Assembly (NCBI GenBank): GCA_029204225.1
Contig: CM055110.1
Coordinates: forward strand, 17,036,309 to 17,100,308
Length of the DNA stretch: 64,000 bases
DNA from: Diphasiastrum complanatum
Taxonomy: Eukaryota; Streptophyta; Lycopodiopsida; Lycopodiales; Lycopodiaceae
Reading direction: 5' to 3'
The stretch's first letter is position 1. The number at the start of each line of letters is the position of its first letter. The notes under the pieces are model-generated. The model ran no database searches, was not told where the DNA came from, and worked only from the letters and a program-made list of their open reading frames with translations. Positions 24,314-34,682 of the stretch are shown piece by piece. A program made the position numbers and the translations under genes.

Positions 24314-24501
24314 ACCGAAGCTAATTAGGAGTTCAAGTAACTGGGCAGTGATTTTGTCTAGATTTCTTCAACTAGTGCACTCACTTTGTCTTCGTAAAAA
24401 TTCCTCTCTAACCTTACGGTATTGTTCTAATCTAGATTCTCTATCTAACATACACTAGAGATGGAGATGGATTTGTCAGATTTCTTATAACTTTCCTAAA
24501 C

Positions 24502-24522
24502 TATCCCCAACAACGACGCCAA
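24502..24522 (-). promoter_or_regulatory. primer binding site of G1, tRNA-Asp-like
   Basis: On the minus strand TTTGGCGTCGTTGTTGGGGA, about 11 bases inside the 5' LTR end. It resembles the TGGCGCCGTTGCCGGGGA-type PBS typical of Athila/Tat gypsy elements, with a few changes. Confidence 0.75.
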
Positions 24523-24533
24523 AAATTGGTATA

Positions 24534-25789
24534 TGTCGTACTATACCGACAGGGTTAATATAGATTTTGTAGTAAATAGTGTCGTTTCCACAGAGTTAGA
24601 AAGTTATGTATTTGGTACAATTATGGCAAGTGGTTTCGAGTGTTATTCTAGTTGTCAACAGACATTAAAAAGTAACTAGTATTACTTATGATTTGAAGAA
24701 TGTAATGTTAATAATTTCATAACAACAATCCGAGCCTCTATCAAATTGAATGAAATGCGTTCTACAGATGAGATGTTATCAGAGTAGTACAGTAGTACTA
24801 CACTCTGGCTGATTAAGGTGTCAACAAGAGTCGAGAGTTGTTCGATGTATTCGCGACTATGCAGACAATTAATTAATCATGTTCGTGAACTGTTCATTTC
24901 TAGATAGAAGTTCTCAACAACTAAAGTCCAAATTAATGGTTAAAGAACACGAATGGTTTTAGAGCACGTTAGAAACTTATGTCAATGTCAATCAGGAAAA
25001 TAGATCAAAGACTCAATTCTTGAGATAGGGACTGTCATCTCATATGTATACGTACAACTTTATTCAATGATCATGCTAGATTGTACCAACGATAGTCGTT
25101 ATTCGAGTGCCGAAAAGAAAGTATCCATGACAGACAAATAAGATGGTTTTAAGACAATTCTTTAGAGCCTGTTTTACGGATACACAACAAATGACTGTAA
25201 TGCACTAGAGAGTCTGTCTGATCAGAGACTAATTCATGTAATGTGTTAGAGGTTTTTAGCAGACTCAAGATCACTCACACTCAATAGTGCAGAGAACAAA
25301 GATAAGAGAGAATAACTCACAGAACTCTATTCACTTCTTCAACATCTTACATATGCATAAACTCTTCTCTCTCGATGCTCGAGATTGAGGTGTGAGATCA
25401 ATATATGTTCTATGGGACGAACAAACACACCTCTTTAACAACAGGTGCGTCGCTCCCGCGAAAGGGTCTAATTAACAATTAGACTGAAAATACGTTCAAT
25501 TATACCATAAAAGACATACTTAACTACGAGTTAAAGTTACTCTAGTTTAACATGTCTTTTCGTATCTAGTCATTTCGTGTGGACGACCTAGTAAAGGCTA
25601 TCCAAGGCAATGTCTTTCCTATTAGAGATCTTGCCCTTAATTACAAGGCTAGTACTTAGGAGATATATTCCCAAAAAATGACTTAGGCCTCTTCATGATT
25701 TATACTTAACCAGCTCATATCTTCATTTTCGAGTATATCATGCCATATTTATGTTGATATTCAACTTTTAACAATAAGATGGCATCACA
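24534..25789 (-). repeat. 5' LTR of gypsy G1
   Basis: 1256 bp, matching 17249-18510 with scattered differences. Confidence 0.93.
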
Positions 25790-25794
25790 GATGC

Positions 25795-26281
25795 TCAATT
25801 TGTTTCCGTTACTCTCAACTCATTACCTTCCTCTTATCTTCCATTTGTTTCATCTTTGAGTATCTCTCTTAGCGGACATCAATTCTCCTTTGATGAACTT
25901 GTTGGGCTGCTTTTTCAAGAGGAGCAAATGAGGCAATATTTTGTGGGTGACACTAAACAAGATCAAGCTTTATTCATGAAAGACAAGGGCAAAGGCAAGT
26001 CAAAAGAAAAGGGGAAGCCTCCTTCCAAGGATGAGCAAAAGCCCATTGGAGGTCAAAATGTCAACACTCAGAAGAAGAAAGGGAAGTGTCATTATTGCAA
26101 GAGGTATGGGCACTTCATCAAGGATTGTAAGAAGAAGCTTGCGAAAGAGGAGAGTAAAGGTATTGATACTAGTGCTTCACTTGCTACTTTGGAGCAAGAG
26201 TTTGAAGCTAATGGTGATCTCTTCAACCAATACTATGCCTTGGTGTCTAATATTGCTTCTATAGTACTTCTACATCTATGA
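25795..26281 (+). pseudogene. copia B gag, C-terminal block with zinc knuckle
   Basis: Resumes the B gag after G1: VSVTLNSLPSSYLPFVSSLS, then FSFDELVGLLFQEEQMRQYF, a Lys-rich linker and the CCHC knuckle CHYCKRYGHFIKDC (near 26087-26128). A frameshift close to 26265 moves the frame into the protease. Confidence 0.9.
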
Positions 26282-26990
26282 GGAATTCATGTTTTGTTTT
26301 GCAAGTTGTTGATTTTCAGCCCATTGAATGGGTGACTGATAGTGGTGCTACTCGTCATATGACTTCTCGCAAAGAAGCATTCACTAAATTAGTGAAAGTG
26401 TGAAATGGAAGCAAGGTACAATGTGTGGATAATGCATTTTATTCCATTTATGGAATTGGAATTGTAGCCATCATTCTACCTAATGGTGAAGAAAAGTACA
26501 TTAAGACTGTGTTTTATGTTCCGGGAATCAAGAAAAATCTTCTTTCGGTTTCAACTATGTTGAAGCAAGGACTAGTTGTTGAGTTCAAAGAAGATAAGTG
26601 TCTTGTCAAGGATCCTAAAAGATCTCTCTTGATTATTGTTCTGGAAACAATGCATGATGGCTTATTTATTATGAATAACTATGAGTGACGAATTTCCTCC
26701 ATATGTCTTGTTGCTTCTACATCACAATCATTGGAGTTGGCTAAATTGTGGCACACAAGATTTGGACATCTCAACTTTGCAAGTTTGAAGAAGCTGAAGA
26801 CATTTAATATGGTAGAAGATATTCCTACAATTGAGCAGCCAGAAGGGCATGTATGTGTATGGTGCATACTTGGAAAGTTTCAAAGGAAACCTTTTCCAAT
26901 TGATGGAACTATAAGAGTTCTTGATAAATTTGATTTGGTTCATAATGATGTTTGTGGACCGAATCCATTAGAAAGTGCATCTATTTTGTG
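26266..26990 (+). pseudogene. copia B protease and GAG-pre-integrase
   Basis: Protease active site WVTDSGATRHMTSRKEAF, a TGA at 26401, then YSIYGIGIVAIILPNGEEKY, VFYVPGIKKNLLSVSTML, a stop at 26686, then the pre-integrase domain LAKLWHTRFGHLNFASLKKL with CVWCILGKFQRKPFP (HHCC zinc-binding type) and the first integrase Asp region LVHNDVCGP. Confidence 0.88.
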
Positions 26991-27104
26991 ACTTTTCAAC
27001 ATTTCAAAGATTTTCTAGCAATGGTGGAAAATCAGTTTGGGCATTCTTTGAAGATCCTATGCACTGATCGAGGAGGGGAATACATCAAGATTATGTTCGG
27101 TGCA
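26991..27104 (+). pseudogene. copia B integrase, start only
   Basis: Broken frame with LCTDRGGEYIKIMFGA (second catalytic Asp region). Homology stops at about 27104, where TGTTAGCAAATT begins a different sequence. Confidence 0.75.
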
Positions 27105-27940
27105 TGTTAGCAAATTCCAGAGAATCCCCAGATGCCGAGCCAAGCCGAAGACATGGAATATCTCTCACCCATGACCGAGGAGGTCTCAGAAGGAGGAGAG
27201 CAGAAGAAGCTGAGAGCCGAGCATGAGAGCTTAGAAATTACTAGCTAGGATGACAATGAAATATCTATGTGAGCCTACATGGTGTATCCCAAAGAAGGAA
27301 CAACCATGTAGGAGCTAGTCATACTTCCTAGGCTTTGTAAATAAAAGTAGACCCCCCTTAAATTAGTTAGAGTGAGCCATCTTATGATGGTGACCTTTAG
27401 TGGAAGGGAAAATTCCACATGTAATTCTAATTTGGTGGAATTGCCACTTGGGCTCCACATGGGCATACTTCTTGCTTATTTAAGGGCCCCCCTCTCTTGT
27501 GAGGGAGCTTTGAATGTATTGTCAAGTTCTCTTGAGCAAATAAAGAAGATCCTCCACGAGTTCTTGATAATTGCTAAGCTCCTTGTTCATGGCAATGTTC
27601 TTGAGTGAAGTTTCTATGAGCATGCTTGATTTCCTTGTATTGTGGATTAACTAGTTTCTTGCTTAGTTGTGGATTAGGATTCATTTCTTGTTTGTGGAAT
27701 AAGGTAGGAATCAGCACTCAAGTAAACTAAATAGGCTGGAATAGTGGTGTAGACCTTGCATACTTTCTTACATTCCAGTTCTTGATTGTTCCTGAGCAAT
27801 CTAGGCATCAAGACATGAGTGTTTCTTGATTCTGTTAAAATGTTGTTAGAAATCTAGTTACTTATTTCTTGTTCCTTGTTTTAGTAGTTAACCTTGTTCT
27901 TGATCGCTTTCTGATTTAGTAGATAGTGGTCTTTGCACCG
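27105..27940 (+). repeat. candidate 5' LTR of G2
   Basis: Begins TGTTAGCAAATT exactly where copia B homology stops. It contains a TATA-like CTTATTTAAGGGCC (27475-27488) and a polyadenylation-like CAAATAAAG (27535-27543). No second copy exists in the window, and no standard PBS follows, so the 3' limit is a guess. The first 140 bases could also be read as a short Glu-rich coding tail. Confidence 0.42.
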
Positions 27941-27949
27941 TAGCCACCA

Positions 27950-29230
27950 ATCAGACACCGTATTCACTTGCCAATTCCGTCCACCATCCTACCCGCCGTC
28001 AACCGCAGTCCCCTTGCTTTCCAACCACACTACACACATTACAACTGCATCGAACTGATTCATAATTGTAGCGACTGCCTTGAGCCGTAGCCATGCACAC
28101 AACTACGTTATACCGTAGTGATCGCCGTGGGCCGCAGCCATCGTCAACAACAGCACCACAACTATCGTAACTACCGCAAACACACAACCTCCACAATTGC
28201 ACCATCGGGACCATAATCACATACCTTTAATCTTCCAACGATAGCACCGTATCCCAGCTATCGCACCACCCATTTTCACCCCTAGGAACAATCATCCATC
28301 ATAACCCATAGGCATCGTAATCTACCATACCATATGGATTGTAACCGCCGCAAACCACGCTCATCCTTCGCAAACCGTTTGGCCCGCAAATTACTGCACA
28401 ACTCCACAATCCACTCATCTCCATTCTCGACCCGTGGAAACCGCAAGTCATCTACTCTTCAACCGTAGGCCTCATTCCCCTACAACCCGAGCATATCCAA
28501 CACACGCACACATCAATCTATACTGATTACCTTGATCCGTAGATCCTAACTAACCACCATCACTGCAATAGATCCTAGGTGACCACGATACACCAGCCCG
28601 TATCTAATCACAACTGATTGCAATCCAGCAAACCACCAACCATCACCACCAATCCGCATACTGCCTACAATCACCCTTCACGCACCACAAATTGCACCCC
28701 AACCGCCTTCACCCGCAAACAACTGCATCACACCTAACTCGAAAACCACTGCACATAACCCACCATCAATTGCCACATCTGAATTCACCACTCCACCATC
28801 TACATTTGCCTACGATCCACACAGATAACATACACCGCAACCAATCGCAATACACCACAATTGACCGCAAACCATCGCAACCTGTAGGGACCACAATCCA
28901 TCGCAAACTGTACGGACCGCAAACCATCCCCACCCACTGCAATCCAGTCGTCTCCATTCTCACACCGTAGAAATCACACCAACGCTCACACACATTTAAT
29001 CACATCCATCGTTCAGCCATAGTGGCCTTAGTCACCTCCAACCTGAGCGTCTTCACACCACAGTCAACAGTAACACCCGCATTCAATCGTTTCACCACAT
29101 TCAGCCGTCTCAATCGTCACTGGCTGGTTTGCACTCGCATCAACCGTGGACCCGTAGCAACCACATTCCAACACCCGTATCCACCATAACAAGCGTCCAA
29201 GAGCCTATTTACACAATCCTACGGTACTCT
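27950..29230 (+). other. strand-asymmetric C/A-rich leader of G2
   Basis: About 1.3 kb in which the plus strand is very rich in C and A and poor in G, with many loose copies of CCGTAGCCA and ACCGCAAACC-like words. No coding signal. It lies between the candidate LTR and gag, the position of the long untranslated leader of Tat-type elements. Confidence 0.7.
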
Positions 29231-29239
29231 ATAAGTTGT

Positions 29240-30850
29240 TATGGATTGCCCTTACGATCCGAATTCTACGGAGGAATATCCACCAGAGATGGTCTCCCCA
29301 TCCACCGAATAGGCTCGATTTAACAGATATTCCTGGATGAAATCCCAAGTCCAAGAGCCATCCACCAACCCATTCGACAAATGGGAACCCATGCATTATG
29401 AAGCTCCATATGAATGACCACATTTTCATGCTGCCGAATCTTCACATGCACGAGTTCACTTAAACGGAGCTTTTGCGAATAATGTTCCACGTACTAAAAA
29501 ACATACCCCAAAGCTAGATTTACCTAAGTACGATGGTAACACTGATCCTCAAAGATTTCTTCAAGTCTTTGAGAACGCATGTGACGTCTATGACGAGACA
29601 TCACCAGAAGCCATGGTATAGCTCTTTTCGATGACCATGATCGATCGAGCACGAGAGTGGTTTTTTAACCTTGATCGTGAAGATAAACATGACTGGTCAC
29701 TCTGAAGGAGGCCTTTATCAAATGCTTCAAGCCATTTTGCTTGATAGAAAGTCCTTTTGTCAAGCTAAGTAACATCAAAATGACAAAAGACAAGAAAGTA
29801 TGTGACTATATTGAACGATTTAAAAGATTAAAAAGTCAGGTACAAGAACAACCCACTGAGTCTATGCTCATAATCTGGTTCCTCATTGGACTCCCACAAT
29901 GGATAAGATGTGAACTTCATTCCAATGATGAATATACATCATTGAAACAAGCCATGTCTGATGCCATTCGAGAGGAAGACGAGGGCTGTGATGTCGATGA
30001 ACCACGTGAACCGTGAGCACATCGTGCTGTCCAAGAAGCTCGACCAAACGACGAAACTCAAGAACAGTTGTGAAAAACACAGATGGAGATGCTTAAGCAG
30101 CAACACCAACAACAGATGGAGAAACTCATGAAAGAGTTCCAAAACATTCTTAAGTCTATCCAGAGTTCGATGCCAGGTCAGTTACCCACTGGCCAAATCC
30201 ACCATAGACGAGAGAACATGTGGTGCCCTCACTGTCAAGGTGCACACAATGGCAATGAGTGCCCTTCATACCAACCTGTCCCAGATACTTCCTTGATCAA
30301 ATGTGACATCTGCGACTTTATGGGACATGCCTCTCTTTATTGCTATTATAACTTGAGGAACCAGCCTCACAACTAGTCAGGAGGACATTATCAACCTCCT
30401 CGACCACCATTTGTTTCACAGAACCAACATACGCACTATCCACCATGAAACAACCAAATCCATATACAAGAGTTGCCCAGACAACCTCGACATGAACCTC
30501 AGCCACAGTTGGCACTCTTAGGACCACCTCCACGAGCACAACCCAATCTAGGAGCACAAAAACATCGCAATCCTCGAGAGTCTACATAGACACATCTTGT
30601 TGAAAACTCCTATGATCACTCCTATCATCAAGGTACAACACTTCCATCTGTTAGTTCTCAACATTATCAAACAGACAACTCATGCTCATGCAAACGAGAT
30701 GAGTATTCAACACCACCAAAAAATCCAACACAGCTAGCCATGAAATGTCTCGTTTCACCACAAATAAAGCAGCGGTTGCATGCTGAATGTCCCGACTGTG
30801 TCCGTAAATACAGTTTCAAGGATTAACCTAAACAACCTAACATGATTCTT
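29240..30850 (+). pseudogene. G2 gag with zinc knuckles
   Basis: Broken frames encode KLDLPKYDGNTDPQRFLQVF, then FSMTMIDRAREWFFNLDRED, KKVCDYIERFKRLKSQVQEQ and WFLIGLPQWIRCELHSND (retrotransposon gag domain), a Gln-rich coiled stretch (MEMLKQQHQQQMEKLMKEF), and two Cys/His motifs: MWCPHCQGAHNGNECPSY and the CCHC knuckle CDICDFMGHASLYC (near 30302-30343). A Pro/Gln/His-rich tail with a further CxxC follows. At least eight stops. Confidence 0.85.
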
Positions 30851-30984
30851 CCAGCACGTCATATCTCATCCGAACCTGTTAGTGTTCTCACTAGAGCACA
30901 ACGCCAACAACAAGAATAGCAGCAAAACCATGGAAAATTAGCTGACCCCAAGTTGATCAACGAGTTACTGACCCTGCTGGTCAT

Positions 30985-31290
30985 TTATCAAATATAAAAT
31001 TCGCATAGCCGGTGTCAAATTTGTGATAGATTGTGTCATATTAGATTTACCAGAAGTTAACAATACATATAAACTCCTTGGTACACCCTGGCTCCAGATG
31101 GCAGGTGTCATCCAAGATTGGAAGCATAGCAAAATTACCTTTGGTAACCACAATAAATGAGTCACGGTTGACTCGAAAGGCCATGTCAAGCCCGCCAAGG
31201 TATACGATGATTGGTCATCCACCACATATGATGAATCAAATAGCATCCCGATCCAGCCAAAAGGTCACTATACAAGATCCACAGACATAA
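30985..31290 (+). pseudogene. G2 protease, C-terminal half only
   Basis: Encodes VIDCVILDLPEVNNTYKLLG followed by TPWLQMAGVIQDW, which corresponds to the LLGRPW...GA block at the end of gypsy proteases. The half carrying the catalytic Asp was not found upstream. Frameshifts cut it at about 31080 and 31150. Confidence 0.6.
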
Positions 31291-31316
31291 TCAATTGGGG
31301 TCATGCACCAGCCACT

Positions 31317-32290
31317 ATGGACTATGTTGATTCTAATCGATGTCATATCGAAACTGCTGCAGCAGATGTGGATATTCTCCCATCTTCTACAGACATTGAC
31401 ACACCCATCATCCCACTTATGATGATTGACCCGATTCCTATAGCTTGGTGCCTAGGGGAACCTAGTGTCTCTACTGCCCATGCTTCAGAAGAAGGTATTC
31501 TTTCCATGGATGATGTCGAAATGACAGATGAACATGTCCTCCTATATCTAGATGCACAACCTTATCCGCCAAAATCAATTCCTAAGGAGATAACGACACC
31601 AGGACCGTTGACTCACGTCCAACTAAAATCCAAGATACCCAACACACAAACATACAAGCCCAAACCCGAAGTATATACATGGGATGTGTATCCCGACGAA
31701 GTCTGGGATATAATTTCAAAGGATGGTATTTCTACCAACCCGTCAAAAATCAAGGTTATAGTGGAAATGCCCTTACCTACAACAGTGAAGGAAGTATATG
31801 TCTTCCTCTGTTATACAAATTATTATCGCATCTTTATAATCGACTATGCCGACAAGGCACGGCTCGTTTATTTAGTTGTGATAGATCCTCGCTGGACCGA
31901 AGAATGAATTAAGGCCTTTGAGGAGTTGAAAACAGCCCTCACCACGGCTCCCATACTCCACTCGCCAGATTACACGAAAGAGTTCCATGTGCATACTGAT
32001 GCAAGTAAGTATGCCATTGGAGGTCTTCTTGCGCAACCGGACGAGTATGGCAAAGACTTTCCAATACGTTTATTGAGCAGGCAACTAGTGCCTACTGAAG
32101 TAAACTATACAACCACTGAGAGAGAAGCATTGGCGATGGTCTATGTTGTGCAACAACTAAGACATTATTTATTAGGCCAGACCTTTGCGTTCTACACAAA
32201 CCATCAAGCCCTTCTATATATCATTAATAAATCTTGTAAGTGTGTAGTCGTTCGGAAAGGGACCCAACATTTCATGGCGGACCACCTTTC
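31317..32290 (+). pseudogene. G2 spacer, RT thumb and RNase H
   Basis: A 196-codon frame (31317-31907) begins with an acidic spacer and then passes directly into the RT thumb (GISTNPSKIKVIVEMPLPTT and CYTNYYRIFIIDYADKAR), with no palm or YxDD box, so the RT core is deleted near 31690. After a TGA at 31905-31907 the same frame gives RNase H: VHTDASKYAIGGLLAQPDEY, NYTTTEREALAMVYVVQQLR and FYTNHQALLYIINKS. It ends in the DHLSK remnant, fused out of frame to integrase. Confidence 0.85.
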
Positions 32291-33265
32291 CAAGCGTGTG
32301 ATGTCTGTCAACGAGTGAAGAAAAACACCAAAGTTGACTTCACGCCATTGACTCCCATTATAGAAGGCGAAGCCTTCCATAAGTGGGGAATTGACTTTGT
32401 TGGACCAATCAGTCTAGCAACAAAACATACCCAAGGTCATTACATCCTCATAGCCACAGATTACGCTACTAAGTGGGTGGAGGCTTGAGCAACGAAGGAC
32501 GCCAACGCAAAAATAGTCGCACATTTTCTTTACGAAAACATTATTACATGATTTGGCTGTCCCATTGAGCTAGTTAGTGATCGTGGCACACATTTTTTAA
32601 ATGCTGTCATTGATAACCTCCTATGCCATTACCTTGTTGTTCATAGAAAAAGTACTACCCTAGATGTAATGGCCAGGTTCAATCAAGAGATGATATGTAA
32701 AATTTTGACCAAGATAATTGAAACCAATCGCTCTGATTGGGAAACAAAACTTTTCTCAACTGTTTGGGCTTACCACACCACCCCGAAGAAAGCCACTGGG
32801 TTGGTTACCCCTTTCCACTTAGTATATGGTCAAGAGGCGGTAATGCCTGTAGAATTCTTAGTACCTTCGCTAAGAGTCACGAAAGCTTTTTCAACAGATC
32901 TCTGTGAAAAAGCTACAATAGAACAACAAGTCAAAACCAGACTATTTACGTTAGCCCAGTTATGAGAGATGAGACTAATATCTTACCACGCACAACTAGT
33001 TAACAAACGACGCCAAAAGGCCTGGCATGACCGTCACCTACGCAATAGAGATCTACATTTAGGTGACCAGGTGCTTCTTTATACATCAAAGAAGCACCTC
33101 GGCAAATTGAAATTCAGAAGTGAGAGACCGTATATTATTAATAAAATATTTTCTGATAGTGCAATCCAATTGCAAACACTTGACGGAATCCGCCTAGACA
33201 CTATCGTAAATGGTGGTCGTCTAAGGCGGTATTACGAAGAGTTGTTTTTTGTTGACCCAATTTAA
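32260..33265 (+). pseudogene. G2 integrase
   Basis: The zinc-binding domain is mostly lost (only [12 protein letters not shown] remains). The core has [12 protein letters not shown] (first Asp) and LVSDRGTHFLNAVID (second Asp). At the DX35E position the codon 32680-32682 is CAA (Gln) within NGQVQS. A one-base frameshift lies just before it and a TGA at 32487. The C-terminal part includes WAYHTTPKKATGLVTPFHLV and LHLGDQVLLYTSKKHLGKLK, ending GGRLRRYYEELFFVDPI. Confidence 0.9.
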
Positions 33266-33660
33266 CATCTTTTCCCTAGTATATATTTTACATTTTTTAT
33301 TCTTTCTTTCTATTTTTCTTATGTTCTTGCTTGTAGTTCTAGTTTTGCATGTCTATGTTTCACCTCGTTCCTTGTTTATAGTTCATACCATGACTTACGT
33401 ACTTTCTATGCATTCTCTTCTTCCTGTACATACTCATGGGTCATGGATATTCTGGATCAACAAATGATGGGCTACACCATTGGAAATGATTCTCACACTT
33501 TAGCCACCTCATCTCTAGGCTAACTGGTATCTCAGGCATACAAACATTCCTGGGGATACACTCTTTTCATAAGAACTTCTACTCTGGGCCACAATCATAT
33601 TTTTCCCTTGAAGTTCTTCGCTTGCATCACACAGATCCATTCCTTCATATTGGGATTTTG

Positions 33661-33895
33661 TCAAATCTCAACCGACGGTATTTTGTCAAATCTCAACCGA
33701 TGGGATTTTGTCAAATCTCAACTAACAGGATCTGTTCAAATCTCAACCGACGGAATCCGCTCAAATCTCAATCGACGGGATTCGTTCAGATCTCAACCGA
33801 TGGATTTTTATTAGATCTCAACCGACACGACTCCCTCAGATCTCGACCGATGTGACTCCATCAAATCTCGACCGACGCTTCTCATTCAAAATCCA
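33661..33895. repeat. 25-bp minisatellite in G2, about 9-10 units
   Basis: Unit TCAAATCTCAACCGACGGGA plus five variable bases, starting every 25 bp (33661, 33686, 33711, 33736, 33761, 33786, 33811, 33836, 33861, 33886). Further scattered copies of ATCTCAACYGA occur near 34551, 34573, 34595 and 34628. Confidence 0.93.
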
Positions 33896-34682
33896 ATGAA
33901 CAGACACGTCCCATCGCACCCGAACCCAACCGACGATGTCCATAAATGCCATCACCTCGACGCCATTTGCACCTCAGCAAAGTACGAACTCTGGAGCTCT
34001 CTGGCAACGATCTACTGGCAATTTTTTGGCTCTCCTACACGATCTTGGCGCACTCTCATTTTGTGCATCAGTGGTTGCTTCCACACCATCTCCACCCAGT
34101 ATCAGCCATCCTAGTGTGTTTCCCATTGAGAGCGCCATCACAAACAGTCTCCAAACCTAATATCGCCAGCGGAGAACAAAGCATTTGAAACATTTCGCAT
34201 GCTGAGGGGTAGTGTCACAAAAGCATTCCACACGCTTTTGTTACACTATTGAGTATCACCTTTTAATCATACATGCTTTTCTTTCATCATCTCCAAACAC
34301 CCATTTTCACCGAAAGCTAATTTCTTTACATCTCCCAATATCTTCATCCCTCCCGCTTAGTCACAAACATATACTGACATCTTCTTTTTCGGAACTTCTA
34401 CCTTCCATTGTTCACACCATACTTTGTTTGCCACACATCCTCCATATTCTTCTATCCACAACACCTCCACTTTCACACACCTTCCTTCCCAACCTCAGTT
34501 CCTCACAGTCCTTTTCCACCATCACTCCCTTCAGTCAGGCTTTCCATTACATCTCAGCTGACTCCTTTCCATTACATCTCAATTGACACCCTCCGATCAA
34601 ATCTCAACCGATGCCTGTTAACCTTGTCTGAAATCTCAACTGACACCCTTTTTCCAGATTCTTATTTCCCAATTTTTTCATC

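Larger units (their letters stand above)
17249..25789 (-). mobile_element. Ty3/gypsy element G1 (Tat/Athila-like), complete ends, internally deleted
   Basis: Minus-strand element inserted in copia B gag with target duplication gatgc (17244-17248 and 25790-25794). The LTRs are 17249-18510 (3' LTR of the element) and 24534-25789 (5' LTR), about 1.26 kb each and highly similar. Internal order on the minus strand is PBS, gag with two zinc knuckles, protease, RT remnant, RNase H, integrase and a stub of a downstream extra ORF. The RT catalytic core is deleted. The tRNA-Asp-like PBS set back from the LTR and the integrase text point to the Tat/Athila branch. Confidence 0.93.

Noticed and set aside
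33661-33895. CRISPR-like regular spacing
   Set aside because: The repeats are contiguous 25-bp tandem units without spacers.
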